64,000 nucleotides of DNA from Fontisphaera persica (GCF_024832785.1 NZ_CP116615.1:4588001-4652000); one strand, 5' to 3'. Shown: positions 18,622-28,231, counted from the first letter of the stretch. Notes: generated from the sequence alone by a model not told the origin. Numbers and translations are program-made.

Positions 18622-21600
18622 ACAACGTGTTCCTGGGGAGCGACGATGATTTGCTGGATTTGGACGGGACGGATGCGTGGATTGAGGGGAACGTGTTTGT
18701 GCGGGCGCGGCGGGCGGGGAACACGCCGGACAGCGGCAGTGCGATCAGCGGGGGGCAGAACGGGGGGCAGCGGTCGCGGATTACGGCGGTGAACAATTTG
18801 TTTTACGATTTGGACCATGTGGCCAACGCGAAGGAGGGGAATTTCTACGTGTTACGGGGGAACACGGTGGTGTGGCAGAACGGGGTGGGGAGTGTGGATG
18901 GGGTGACGGCGGTGGCGATATTGGCGGACGAGGGGACGGCGGAGGGGGCGGGGATGTATTGGGAGAACAACGTGGTGCACACGGCGGAGCGGCTGGTGCG
19001 GGGGGTGACCAATGCGGTGGTGACGTGGACCAACAACGTGCTGTGGCAGGTGGGGGGCGGGAGCTGGACGGGGCCGGGAGGGGGGAATGTGGGGGTGGAC
19101 CCGCAGTTGCGGCGGGTGCCGGGGGTGGGGGAGACGGCGTTTACGAACTGGGCGGGGGCGCAGGCGATGTGGGAGTGGCTGGGGTTGCGGGCGGGCAGTC
19201 CGGCGCGGGGGCGTGGGGCGACGGGGCGATGGGGGGTGGAGGTGGCGGGGGTGCCGGAGGGGGTGACGCCGGAGCGTGGGGCGGTGTTGCGGGTGGGCTT
19301 TAATGTGACGGGGAACGGGATGCCGGTGGGGGCGTATCCGGCGGGGGCGGGTTACACGCATTACCGGTGGCGGTTGGACGGGGGCCCGTGGAGCGGGGAG
19401 ACCCCGATTGGCACACCGATTGTGTTGAGCGGGCTGCCGGATGGGCCGCACGTGGTGGAGGTGGCGGGGAAGAATGACGCCGGCTGGTGGCAGGATGACC
19501 CGGTGTTTGGGGAGGATGCGGTGGTGACCCGGGTGAGTTGGGTGGTGGACGGCAGCCGGTTGCCGGTGCGGTTGAGCGAGGTGCTGGCAGCCAATCGCAA
19601 TGTGACCAATCACTTTGGCACCACGCCGGATGTGGTCGAGCTTTACAATGCCAGCGATTTGGAAATCAGTCTGGATGGGCTGCGGCTGACGGATGACCCG
19701 GCGGCGCCCGACAAGTTTACTTTCCCGGCCAACACGGTGTTGGGGCCGCGCCAGTATTTGGTGTTGTTTGCGAATGAGCCGGACGGCACGCCGGGGTATC
19801 ATCTGGGCTTCAATTTGAGCCAGAATGGGGAGGGGATTTATCTCTATAATTCGGTCCAGGGCGGGGGGCAGTTGCTGGATGCGGTGGAATTCGGGTTGCA
19901 GTTGACGGATTATTCGATTGCCCAATTCGAGGACGGGCAATGGCGGCTGGCGCAGCCGACGCTGGGCGGGCCCAATGTGGCAGCTCCCACGGGCGACATT
20001 TTTGCCCTGCGTTTGAATGAATGGCTGGCGCTGGCGCGCACGCCGTATGAGGGGGATTTTGTGGAAATCTTCAATCCGCAACCGTTGCCGGCGCCGTTGG
20101 GCGGGTTGTATGTGAGCGATGAGATGGTGAGCTGGCGCAACCGGCATCGGATGGCGCCGTTGTCCTTCATCGGGGGAGGGGGTTACCAGGTCTTGCTGGC
20201 GGATGGCAATGAAGAGGCGGGGGCGGAGCATTTGAGTTTCCGGCTGGAGGATACGCATGGCGGCCTTGGTTTGTATGCGCCGGATTTAACGCCCATTGAC
20301 ATCGTGGTGTATGACCGCCAGAACGCCAATGTTTCCATGGGCCGCTCGCCCAACGGCAGCACGAATGTCGTCATGTTCACCACGCCCACGCCAGGCGCGC
20401 CGAATCCCACCGTGGGCGCGGCGGCGCCTTTTGGCGGGGCGCTGGTCCTCAATGAGGTGCTGGCGCAAAACACGCTGACGGTGGTGGACGGCCGCACGCC
20501 GGACTGGGTGGAGCTGTACAATGGCTCGACCAACACGGTGGATTTGAGCGATTGCAGCCTGACGGACGATGCCACCACGCCGCGCAAGTATGTTTTCGCG
20601 GCCGGCACGGTCATGCCGCCGGGCGGCTATTTGCGGATTTATTGCGATGGCGGTTTGCCGGTGTCCACCAACAACACGGGCTTTGGCCTCAGCCTGAATG
20701 GCGGCGGGGTGTATTTGTACGATAAACCCGCCAATGGCGGAGGGTTGGTCAGCGCGGTGACGTATGGCTGGCAGGTGGCCAATCTTTCGATTGGCCGGCT
20801 GCCCAACGGCAGCACCAATTGGGGGTTGTGTCTGCCCACGCCGGGGGCGGGCAACATGGCGGTGATGTCGCTGGGCGACCCGGCGCTGGTGCGCATCAAT
20901 GAATGGATGGCCAATCCCAAGAGCGGCAATGACTGGTTTGAACTGTACAATCCCAACTTCCAGCCCGTGGCCCTGGGCGGGTATTTCCTGACGGATACGC
21001 TGGGCAATCCGCTCAAGCATCCCATACCGCCCTTGTCTTTCATCGGAAGCGGGACCAATGCGTTTGTCCGGCTGGTGGCGGACAGCAACGTGGGGGCGGG
21101 GGCGGACCATGTGAATTTCTCCCTGCGCGCGGCCGGGGAGGCGCTGGGGCTGTTCACGCCCGCCGGGGTGGCGGTGGACACGGTGGAATTTGGCGCGCAG
21201 GAGGAGGGTGTGTCTGAGGGACGACTGCCGGACGGCGCGGCGGCGGTGCGGCGATTCCCCGGGACCGAGACGCCGGGCGAGCCGAATTATGCGCTGATGA
21301 GCCAGATTGTCATCAACGAGGCGCTGACGGACACGGAGCCACCGCTGGAGGACGCCATTGAGATTCGCAACGTGGGCACGCAGGCGGTGGATGTGGCCGG
21401 CTGGTGGCTCAGTGATGATCCGTCCTTCCCGCAAAAATACCAGATTAGCGGCCCGGCGGTCATTCCCGCCGGCGGATTCCTGGTGATTTACGAGCAGCAG
21501 TTCACCAACCGGGATTTGGCCGCGGTGCCGTTTGCGCTCAGCTCGGGCGGGGATGAAATTGTGCTGGCCGAGGCCGCCAACAACCAGCTTACGGGTTACC

Positions 21601-22703
21601 GGGCGCAGGTGCGGTTTGGGGCGGCGGCCGGAGGCGTCTCGTTTGGGCGGTATGTGAACAGCGTGGGGGAGGCGCATTTTGTGGCGCTGAGTGCGCGCAC
21701 TTTCGGGGTGGATGATCCGTCCACGGTGGAGCAATTCCGGCAGGGGCGGGGCGCGCCGAATGCGCCGCCGCTGGTGGGGCCGGTGGTGATTAGTGAAATC
21801 ATGTATCATCCGCCGGATTTGGGGACCAATGACAACGTGCTGCATGAGTACATTGAATTGCAAAACTTCAGCACGGTGCCGGTGGCCTTGTTTGACCCGG
21901 CGCATCCCACCAATACCTGGCGGCTGCGGGACGCTGTGGACTTTGAATTTCCGCCCAACACCACGATGATGCCCGGGGAGGTGATTCTGGTGGTGAGCTT
22001 TGACCCGCAGGCGGACACCAACGCCCTGGCTGCCTTCCGCGCCCAGTACCATCTTTCCTCGGGCGCCACGATTCTGGGGCCGTACCGGGGCAAACTGGCC
22101 AACAACAATGATGCCATTGAACTGGAGCGGCCTGATACACCGGACACCAACGGCGTGCCCTACATTTTGGTGGAGCGCATTCGTTATGCGGACCAGGCGC
22201 CCTGGCCGGCGCAGGCGGACGGGGCGGGGTACTCGCTCCAACGGGTGGATGTGCGGGCCTACGGCAATGACCCCATCAACTGGCGCGCGGATATTCCCAG
22301 CCCCGGCCCGGCGGCCGCGCCGCTGGATATTGACAGCGACGGCATCCCCAATGCGTGGGAGCTGGCTTATGGTCTGGACCCCTTCAGCCCGGTGGATGCC
22401 GCGGTGGATGCGGATGGGGATGGGCTGAGCAATTATCAGGAATACCTGGCGGGCACGCATCCCTTTGACGCGCGCAGCACCTTCAGACTTTTGCTGGCGC
22501 CCGCCACGGGCGCGCCTGGACAGTTGCGGTTGAACTTTGAGGCGCCGGCCGACCGCGGCTACCGTCTGGAGCAGGCCACGCGGTTAAGTCCGGGTGATTG
22601 GCAGGTGCTGACGAACATCAGCGCGGCGCCCACCAACCGCCAATTCAGCCTGCCGGTGGCGCCGGCTGCGGGACAATTGTTCTTCCGTTTGCGCACCCAG
22701 TAG
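18606..22703 (+). CDS. Giant secreted CotH/lamin-tail protein, C-terminal part
   Basis: This 1365-residue frame continues the preceding protein: the natural junction is near 18500, so the ATG/GTG at 18606 is not a biological start. It begins inside a right-handed beta-helix (NNVFLGSDDDLLDLDGTDAWIEGNVF) and has no signal peptide. Six lamin-tail-like domains follow, each with an N-E-[WVA]-x-A opening: roughly 19560-19930, 19998-20350, 20438-20820, 20880-21240, 21300-21670 and 21778-22210. The C terminus has a calcium-type DSDGIPNAWELAYGLDP ... DADGDGLSNYQEYLAGT segment and a beta-sandwich ending FFRLRTQ; there is no PEP-CTERM or LPXTG anchor. Combined with the upstream part the intact protein would be about 3911 residues. 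Confidence 0.83.
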   Translation: MLVLLNNVFLGSDDDLLDLDGTDAWIEGNVFVRARRAGNTPDSGSAISGGQNGGQRSRITAVNNLFYDLDHVANAKEGNFYVLRGNTVVWQNGVGSVDGVTAVAILADEGTAEGAGMYWENNVVHTAERLVRGVTNAVVTWTNNVLWQVGGGSWTGPGGGNVGVDPQLRRVPGVGETAFTNWAGAQAMWEWLGLRAGSPARGRGATGRWGVEVAGVPEGVTPERGAVLRVGFNVTGNGMPVGAYPAGAGYTHYRWRLDGGPWSGETPIGTPIVLSGLPDGPHVVEVAGKNDAGWWQDDPVFGEDAVVTRVSWVVDGSRLPVRLSEVLAANRNVTNHFGTTPDVVELYNASDLEISLDGLRLTDDPAAPDKFTFPANTVLGPRQYLVLFANEPDGTPGYHLGFNLSQNGEGIYLYNSVQGGGQLLDAVEFGLQLTDYSIAQFEDGQWRLAQPTLGGPNVAAPTGDIFALRLNEWLALARTPYEGDFVEIFNPQPLPAPLGGLYVSDEMVSWRNRHRMAPLSFIGGGGYQVLLADGNEEAGAEHLSFRLEDTHGGLGLYAPDLTPIDIVVYDRQNANVSMGRSPNGSTNVVMFTTPTPGAPNPTVGAAAPFGGALVLNEVLAQNTLTVVDGRTPDWVELYNGSTNTVDLSDCSLTDDATTPRKYVFAAGTVMPPGGYLRIYCDGGLPVSTNNTGFGLSLNGGGVYLYDKPANGGGLVSAVTYGWQVANLSIGRLPNGSTNWGLCLPTPGAGNMAVMSLGDPALVRINEWMANPKSGNDWFELYNPNFQPVALGGYFLTDTLGNPLKHPIPPLSFIGSGTNAFVRLVADSNVGAGADHVNFSLRAAGEALGLFTPAGVAVDTVEFGAQEEGVSEGRLPDGAAAVRRFPGTETPGEPNYALMSQIVINEALTDTEPPLEDAIEIRNVGTQAVDVAGWWLSDDPSFPQKYQISGPAVIPAGGFLVIYEQQFTNRDLAAVPFALSSGGDEIVLAEAANNQLTGYRAQVRFGAAAGGVSFGRYVNSVGEAHFVALSARTFGVDDPSTVEQFRQGRGAPNAPPLVGPVVISEIMYHPPDLGTNDNVLHEYIELQNFSTVPVALFDPAHPTNTWRLRDAVDFEFPPNTTMMPGEVILVVSFDPQADTNALAAFRAQYHLSSGATILGPYRGKLANNNDAIELERPDTPDTNGVPYILVERIRYADQAPWPAQADGAGYSLQRVDVRAYGNDPINWRADIPSPGPAAAPLDIDSDGIPNAWELAYGLDPFSPVDAAVDADGDGLSNYQEYLAGTHPFDARSTFRLLLAPATGAPGQLRLNFEAPADRGYRLEQATRLSPGDWQVLTNISAAPTNRQFSLPVAPAAGQLFFRLRTQ

Positions 22704-22869
22704 GCGTGCTGGCCAGGGCCGGGCCGGGCTGGCCCCTGCGTTGAACACCCGCGGCGCCGCCTGCCCGCGGCGGTGTTACGGCGGGGTGAGGGGCAGCGCG
22801 GCATGGCCGTGGGGGGGCCGGTTTGTGCATCCATCTTCGCCTGCACGGGTGGCTTCCTGCGAAAAGGAC

Positions 22870-22898
22870 TTCACATCTCCGGGCGGTCTTTCTAAAGT
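22870..22898 (+). promoter_or_regulatory. Sigma-70-type promoter upstream of transketolase
   Basis: TTCACA (22870-22875), 17-base spacer, TAAAGT (22893-22898). The match is five of six at -35 and four of six at -10, with ideal spacing, 53 bases before the transketolase ATG. Confidence 0.5.
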
Positions 22899-22951
22899 GC
22901 CCGTCTTAATTTGGCAGGCAGTTAATTAGGAAAAGCAAATAATGATGTCCT

Positions 22952-25018
22952 ATGGGTGCTGATACGACAGTTGTGCAGGCGGTGGAAGCGCCGCCGTTGA
23001 AACCGCTGGCTTTGCGTTCCCGCCTGGCGGGCACTCCCTCCCCATCTCCCAAGTACTCGGTTACCGTCCGCAATCGCGCCGGCCAGCCGGTGGTGCTGGC
23101 AGACCCGCGGGCCACGCGCGCGCTGGTGGCTTTGATGAACATTCATGCCGTGAACGGCGGCGCCGCCTGCCATTGGGGGGGGCCGGCGGCGTTTGCGGAG
23201 ATTAACGCCGCGCTCCACGGCATCATGTTTGCCGTTCAGGGGCGTCCCTGGCATGCGGCCTATAATTACGTGAACGACGCTGGCCATGCGGAGAACGGCA
23301 TCTATGCCCTGCGTGCGCTCTATGGTTTTGACGGAATGACCTTCGAGGATTTGAAGGGCTTCCGCAGCCTGCAAAGCAAGCTTACCGGCCATGGCGAATC
23401 GCATTTGAACCCGGAGGGCGTGCTGTTGAGCAATGGCCCGCTCAGCTCGGCGATTGGCCAGGCGGAGGGCCTGGCCATGGCGGACAAGCTGGCCGGCAAT
23501 GACCGGGTGACCTTGTGCGTGGCCTCGGATGGCGCCTCAATGGAAGGGGAGGCGCGGGAGGCGTATGCCTCCATTCCGGGGCTGGCGGCCAAAGGGCGGT
23601 TGAACCCCTTTGTCTTGGTGATTTCGGACAATGACACCAAGCTGTCTGGACGGATTAGCAAGGATGCCTTTTCCATGCAGCCCAGTCTGGAGGCCATGGC
23701 GGTGCTGGGGTGGAACGTCCTCAAGGTGGCCAACGGACATGATTTGGAGGCGGTGTATCAGGCCATGGAGGCGGCCATGGAGGCGGCGCGTGCCAACCCC
23801 AAGCAACCTGTATGTGTCTGGGTCAAGACCATCAAAGGTTATGGCGTCAAGGCCACCATGGAAAATGCGGCGGGCGGGCATGGTTTCCCGCTGAACAACG
23901 CGGAAAAGATTGTGGATTTCGTCAATGAAATCTACGGCGGCCAGCCCCCGGAGGAATTCGCGCGGTGGGCGGCGGTGCTGCGGGCGGATTGGGAGCAGAA
24001 AGAGGCCGCCAAAAAAGCCAAAGCGGCGGCGGCAGCTTCCGCGGCGCCGGCGGTGAAAAAGGACAAAGTGCAGTCCGGCCTGGCCAAGGCCGCGGTGAAA
24101 GCGGCCACCGAAGGGCTGCCGGTGTTCAGTGTTTCCTCGGACGTGCAAGGCTCGACGGGCATGAGCCTGTTCCAGAAAAGTTTTCCCGACCGGTGGGTGG
24201 AGGTGGGGATTGCCGAGGCCAACATGGTGAGCGTGGCGGCGGGCCTGTCCAAGCTGGGTTTCATTGCCATTGCCGACACGTTTGGCCAGTTTGGCATCAC
24301 CAAGGGCAACCTGCCGTTGACGATGGCCGCGTTGTCCCAGGCCCCGGTTATCGCGGTGTTTTCGCACATCGGCTTGCAGGATGCCGCCGATGGGGCGTCC
24401 CATCAGGCCACGACTTACTTTGCGGCGACATGCGCGATTCCGCATACCGTGGTGATTGCGCCCTCCTGTTCGGATGAGGCCGAGGCCTTGATGTACGAGG
24501 CAATCCGGCGGCAGGCGGCTGACCGGCTGGCCGGCAAGGACGGCGAGAGTTACGTCTTTTTTGTGGGCCGCGAGAATTACCCTCTGCGCTGGGTGGAGGG
24601 GGCCGCCTATCCCTGGGGCAAGGCGCAGGTGCTGCGCGAGGGGAAGGATGTGGTGTTGATAAGCTGTGGGGTGTTGGTGGAGAAGGCCATTGCGGCGGGC
24701 CAGAAACTGGCGGAGCAGGGCATTCAGGCCACGGTAATCAACAATCCATTCATCAACCGGGTGGATGTGGAGACGATTGGCGCGGCGGTGCAACGGTGCG
24801 GGGGCCGGGTGGTCACGCTGGAGGACCACCAGGTGGTGGGGGGCATGGGGGCGCTGGTGGCCCATGCGCTGACGTGCGCCGGCATTCCGCATCGCATGAA
24901 ATCCCTCGGCATCCCGGGCGAGTTTGGCCGCAGCGCGTATGTGGCGGAGCATTTGTATCAGCATTACGGCTTGACTGCTGAACGGATGGCGCAGGCCGCG
25001 CGGGAATTACTGGCCTGA
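22952..25018 (+). CDS. tkt: Transketolase
   Basis: The 688-residue thiamine-diphosphate enzyme has three parts. The N-terminal half has ASDGASMEGEAREAY, the GDG-like cofactor motif ending in EG, and SDNDTKLSGR. An Ala/Lys-rich linker (EQKEAAKKAKAAAAASAAPAVKKD) follows. The pyrimidine-binding domain has VGIAEANMVSVAAGLSKLG, including the catalytic Glu, and SHIGLQDAADGASHQAT, and a C-terminal domain follows. It exchanges two-carbon ketol units in the pentose phosphate pathway. It is divergent: GESHLNPEGV and DGASHQATT replace the more common GHPE and DGPTHQPxE, so it may be a lineage-specific transketolase. A ~30-residue N-terminal extension precedes the conserved region. Confidence 0.88.
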   Translation: MGADTTVVQAVEAPPLKPLALRSRLAGTPSPSPKYSVTVRNRAGQPVVLADPRATRALVALMNIHAVNGGAACHWGGPAAFAEINAALHGIMFAVQGRPWHAAYNYVNDAGHAENGIYALRALYGFDGMTFEDLKGFRSLQSKLTGHGESHLNPEGVLLSNGPLSSAIGQAEGLAMADKLAGNDRVTLCVASDGASMEGEAREAYASIPGLAAKGRLNPFVLVISDNDTKLSGRISKDAFSMQPSLEAMAVLGWNVLKVANGHDLEAVYQAMEAAMEAARANPKQPVCVWVKTIKGYGVKATMENAAGGHGFPLNNAEKIVDFVNEIYGGQPPEEFARWAAVLRADWEQKEAAKKAKAAAAASAAPAVKKDKVQSGLAKAAVKAATEGLPVFSVSSDVQGSTGMSLFQKSFPDRWVEVGIAEANMVSVAAGLSKLGFIAIADTFGQFGITKGNLPLTMAALSQAPVIAVFSHIGLQDAADGASHQATTYFAATCAIPHTVVIAPSCSDEAEALMYEAIRRQAADRLAGKDGESYVFFVGRENYPLRWVEGAAYPWGKAQVLREGKDVVLISCGVLVEKAIAAGQKLAEQGIQATVINNPFINRVDVETIGAAVQRCGGRVVTLEDHQVVGGMGALVAHALTCAGIPHRMKSLGIPGEFGRSAYVAEHLYQHYGLTAERMAQAARELLA

Positions 25019-25063
25019 AGCACCGGGGGCGCGGAAGGACGCCCGTCCCGCGCCCGCCAGGAC

Positions 25064-25084
25064 AGCCTCCGCCCGCCGGAGGCT
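25064..25084 (+). other. GC-rich hairpin after transketolase
   Basis: A perfect 8-bp stem (AGCCTCCG with CGGAGGCT, 5-base loop) follows a second GC-rich inverted repeat starting near 25026. Neither has a T tract, so an intrinsic terminator is not shown; it may be a Rho-pause or mRNA-end structure. Confidence 0.35.
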
Positions 25085-25100
25085 GGCGCGATATGAGGGC

Positions 25101-25128
25101 TTGCCAAATGCGAGGCAGCCCGTAAATT
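25101..25128 (+). promoter_or_regulatory. Sigma-70-type promoter upstream of yajC
   Basis: TTGCCA (25101-25106), 16-base spacer, TAAATT (25123-25128), 22 bases before the yajC ATG at 25151. Both hexamers are partial matches. Confidence 0.45.
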
Positions 25129-25150
25129 AGGCAGCTTAATTTGATTGAAT

Positions 25151-25510
25151 ATGTTGATGATGACCATGGGGCTATTGGCCGGAGCGACCCCGCCGGGCAC
25201 GCAGTCGTCGGCGCCGATGTGGGTCAATTTATTCCCCATCATTTTGATGTTTGTGGTGTTCTATTTCCTGTTAATCCGCCCCCAGACCAAGCGGCAGCGG
25301 GAATTGGAGAACATGCAGAAGAACCTCAAGAGCGGCATGAAGGTGCTGACGGCCAGTGGCATTGTGGGCACGGTGCTCACGGTGCGTGAGCGCACGCTGA
25401 CGCTGCGCTCCGGCGACGCCAAGCTGGAAATCACCCGTGGCGCGGTGACGGAGGTGTTGGAGAAGGGCGAGGCCGCGGCCGAGGAGGAGCCGGCCCCCCC
25501 GAAGAAATAA
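25151..25510 (+). CDS. yajC: Preprotein translocase accessory subunit YajC
   Basis: The 119-residue protein has one membrane helix (LFPIILMFVVFYFLLIRP), the hallmark QTKRQRELENMQKNLKSGMKVLTASGIVGTV, and a small cytoplasmic domain, ending in an acidic/Pro tail. YajC associates with SecDF in the inner membrane. It sits 54 bases before secDF, the usual yajC-secD-secF order. I take the ATG at 25151; a TTG two codons upstream is also in frame. Confidence 0.93.
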   Translation: MLMMTMGLLAGATPPGTQSSAPMWVNLFPIILMFVVFYFLLIRPQTKRQRELENMQKNLKSGMKVLTASGIVGTVLTVRERTLTLRSGDAKLEITRGAVTEVLEKGEAAAEEEPAPPKK

Positions 25511-25564
25511 ACGCGGGCGCCGCGGAGGTCTGAACTGGCAAGCATTGGAGCTTAATCCTGTCCT

Positions 25565-28078
25565 ATGAAGCAAAGTCATCTCTGGAAACTCTTGTTGATT
25601 GTGTTTGTGGTGGCCTGGTCGCTGGCCGAAATGTATCCGCCCACGGGCCGGGACTTGCTGGAGCACTTTCAAGCGCGCGCCGTCAATACGGACACCAATT
25701 TTCAGGCCATTGTGGCAAAAGCCCGCGAGTTGAACGCCAAGAACCCGCTGCGCGCGTTTGGCAACCTGCGGGATGCCATTGGCGACCGGATGATTACCAA
25801 CTACTTCCCCTATGTGAACGTGAGCAAGGAGGTGGGCGCGTCCAACATGACGGTGGTCATTCTGGCGCAGTTGCAGCGCGAGGCGGCGGGCAAAATCAAG
25901 CTGGGGCTGGATTTGCGTGGCGGCACGTCGTTTCTGGTGGGTTTGGACACCAATTACCTGTCGCAGGTGGGCGAGCGCAGCGATGAAGAGCGCAACATTG
26001 CCATTGCGCAGGCCATTGAGGTCTTGCGGCGCCGTGTGGACAAGTTTGGGGTGGCCGAGCCAATCATCCAGCCGGCCGGCGCCGACCGCATCATTGTGCA
26101 GATTCCGGGGTTGTCCGAGGACGAGAAAGAAGCCGCCCGGCGGCAGATTGAGAAGGCGGCGTACCTGGAATTCCGACTGGTGCATCCGGAGAGCAAGGAG
26201 TTGCTGGAGCAGGAGATTATTCCCGCCGGCTATGAAGTGCTGAAGGAAGTTTCAACGCGCGAAGGCAAGGAGCTTGCCATTCCCTATCTGGTGGCCAAGA
26301 AAGCGGTGATGACGGGCGAGTACATCAAGGAGGCCCGGTTTGACCGCGACCCCTTGACGGGCAAGCCGCAGATTGCCTTCAGCCTGACCGCCAAGGGCAC
26401 GGACATTTTTGGCCGCATCACCGAGGAAAACGTGGGGCGGCAACTGGCGATTGTGCTGGACGGGCAGTTGCAATCGGCGCCGGTCATCCAGACGCCGATT
26501 ACGGGCGGGCGCGGCCAGATTACGGGCAATTTTTCGGAGAAAGAGGCGGTGGAACTGGCCAGCGTGCTGGAGAATCCGCTACGGACGCCGTTAAAAATCA
26601 TTGAGAGCCGCGAGGTGGACCCCTCCCTGGGGGCGGATTCGATTAGCAAGGGCTTCCGGGCGGCGGTGATTGGCGTGGTGCTGGTGAGCGCGTTTATGCT
26701 GGTTTATTACCTGCTCGCCGGTCTGGTGGCCAATGTGGCGTTAATCTTGAACATCATCATTCTGCTCGGCGTGATGTGCAGCTTCGGCACCACCCTGACC
26801 CTGCCCGGCATTGCGGGCATCGTCCTCACCATCGGCATGGCAGTGGACGCCAACGTGCTTATCTACGAGCGCATGCGCGAAGAGCTGGCGGCGGGCAAGT
26901 CGCTGCGCGGGGCGGTGGCGGCGGGCTATGAAAAGGCCTTCAGCACCATTTTGGACTCGAACGTCACCACCCTCATCGCTTCCATCATCCTGATTTACAT
27001 GGGCACCGGCCCGGTCAAGGGCTTCGGCGTGACCCTGACCATTGGCGTGAGCGCCAGCATGTTCACCGCGCTGGTGGTCACGCGCCTCATCTTCGATGCC
27101 ATGATTCATTTCAACCTCGTCAAGTCGCTGCCCATGCTGCAGTTGATTCACAACACGAACATCAACTTCATGCGCTATGCCAAGCCAGCCTTCATTGCCT
27201 CCTGGGCGCTGATCGTGGCCGGCCTGGTGGTGGGCATCTTTCGGGGCTCTCATATCTACGGCGTGGATTTCGCCGGGGGCGACCGCCTGACCCTCACCTT
27301 CGCCCAAAAGGTGGAGGTGGACAAAATCCGGCAGGAAATGGACCGCATCCGCATGGGGGATGTGAACATTCAATACCAGAAGGACATCGGCTCGAATGAG
27401 GAAACGCTGACCTTGGTCACGCCTTATGAAAAGGGTGAGGCCGCGGTAGCCGCCCTGAAAAAGGCCTTTCCGCAGGCTGGTTGGAAGGTCATGGGGGTGG
27501 ACAAGGTGGGGCCGACCGTGGGCAAGGAAATCAAAAAGTCCGCCGCCATAGCCATCTTTATTTCGCTGCTGGGCATTCTGGTGTACGTGGCCATGCGCTA
27601 CGAGTTTTCCTTCGCCATTGGCGCCATCGTGGCCGTGTTGCACGACATCCTGATGACCATGGCGGTGTTCTTCATCTTTGGGCGGCAACTCAGCGCACCG
27701 GTGGTGGCCGCCATTTTGACCATCATCGGCTTCTCCATCAACGATACCATCGTCATCTTTGACCGCATCCGCGAAGACCTGAAGCTGGGCGTCCGGGGCA
27801 GCTTCCTGGAAATCATGAACAAGGCACTCAACCAGACCTTGAGCCGCACCATCATCACCTCCGGCACCGTCTTCCTGGCCACCCTTTCGCTGTACCTGTT
27901 TGGCGGCGGCGTCATCAACGACTTCTCGTTCTGCTTCCTGGTGGGCATCGTCACCGGCACCTACTCCTCGATCTACATCGCCGGAGCGCTGGTGTTGTGG
28001 CTGAACAAGGGAGAGCGGCCCACTCTGGCCACCAATGTGGCCATCGAAACGCCGGTGTCACGTCCCCGCACGGCTTGA
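25565..28078 (+). CDS. secDF: Fused preprotein translocase subunit SecDF
   Basis: The 837-residue protein is SecD joined to SecF. SecD covers about residues 1-530: first membrane helix LLLIVFVVAWSLAEMYP, the GLDLRGGTSFLVGLD motif, periplasmic P1 domain, then helices with GMAVDANVLIYERMREEL. SecF follows from about residue 531, with YGVDFAGGDRLTLTF, VAMRYEFSFAIGAI and the IGFSINDTIVIFDRIREDL motif. The complex uses the proton-motive force to pull exported proteins out of the SecYEG channel. In many bacteria secD and secF are separate genes; a single fused gene is also known, as in Bacillus. It is transcribed with yajC. Confidence 0.95.
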   Translation: MKQSHLWKLLLIVFVVAWSLAEMYPPTGRDLLEHFQARAVNTDTNFQAIVAKARELNAKNPLRAFGNLRDAIGDRMITNYFPYVNVSKEVGASNMTVVILAQLQREAAGKIKLGLDLRGGTSFLVGLDTNYLSQVGERSDEERNIAIAQAIEVLRRRVDKFGVAEPIIQPAGADRIIVQIPGLSEDEKEAARRQIEKAAYLEFRLVHPESKELLEQEIIPAGYEVLKEVSTREGKELAIPYLVAKKAVMTGEYIKEARFDRDPLTGKPQIAFSLTAKGTDIFGRITEENVGRQLAIVLDGQLQSAPVIQTPITGGRGQITGNFSEKEAVELASVLENPLRTPLKIIESREVDPSLGADSISKGFRAAVIGVVLVSAFMLVYYLLAGLVANVALILNIIILLGVMCSFGTTLTLPGIAGIVLTIGMAVDANVLIYERMREELAAGKSLRGAVAAGYEKAFSTILDSNVTTLIASIILIYMGTGPVKGFGVTLTIGVSASMFTALVVTRLIFDAMIHFNLVKSLPMLQLIHNTNINFMRYAKPAFIASWALIVAGLVVGIFRGSHIYGVDFAGGDRLTLTFAQKVEVDKIRQEMDRIRMGDVNIQYQKDIGSNEETLTLVTPYEKGEAAVAALKKAFPQAGWKVMGVDKVGPTVGKEIKKSAAIAIFISLLGILVYVAMRYEFSFAIGAIVAVLHDILMTMAVFFIFGRQLSAPVVAAILTIIGFSINDTIVIFDRIREDLKLGVRGSFLEIMNKALNQTLSRTIITSGTVFLATLSLYLFGGGVINDFSFCFLVGIVTGTYSSIYIAGALVLWLNKGERPTLATNVAIETPVSRPRTA

Positions 28079-28231
28079 GGTCCGGCGGGGCAGGCCGACA
28101 AACGCGCTCCCCGGCGGACGCGGCGGCGGGCAAATTATTGAACCCCCCACCGCCCCGGCGCGCGAGCCGGTCCGGGAAGCCGCAGGTAAAAAATTTGGCA
28201 TTTGAAGCCTTTCAGGTCATTAATATAAGCC

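Noticed and set aside
22704-22760. GGCCAG/CTGGCC inverted repeat after the giant gene as terminator.
   Set aside because: Stem is short and imperfect and lacks a T run.
28202-28229. TTGAAG-N16-TATAAG promoter-like pair before TerC.
   Set aside because: Transcription would start at or beyond the ATG at 28232, so it could not produce a normal leader.
28079-28231. yybP-ykoY manganese riboswitch before the TerC gene.
   Set aside because: No conserved helices or GAC core of that riboswitch are visible; the stretch is only GC-rich, then AT-rich near the ATG.
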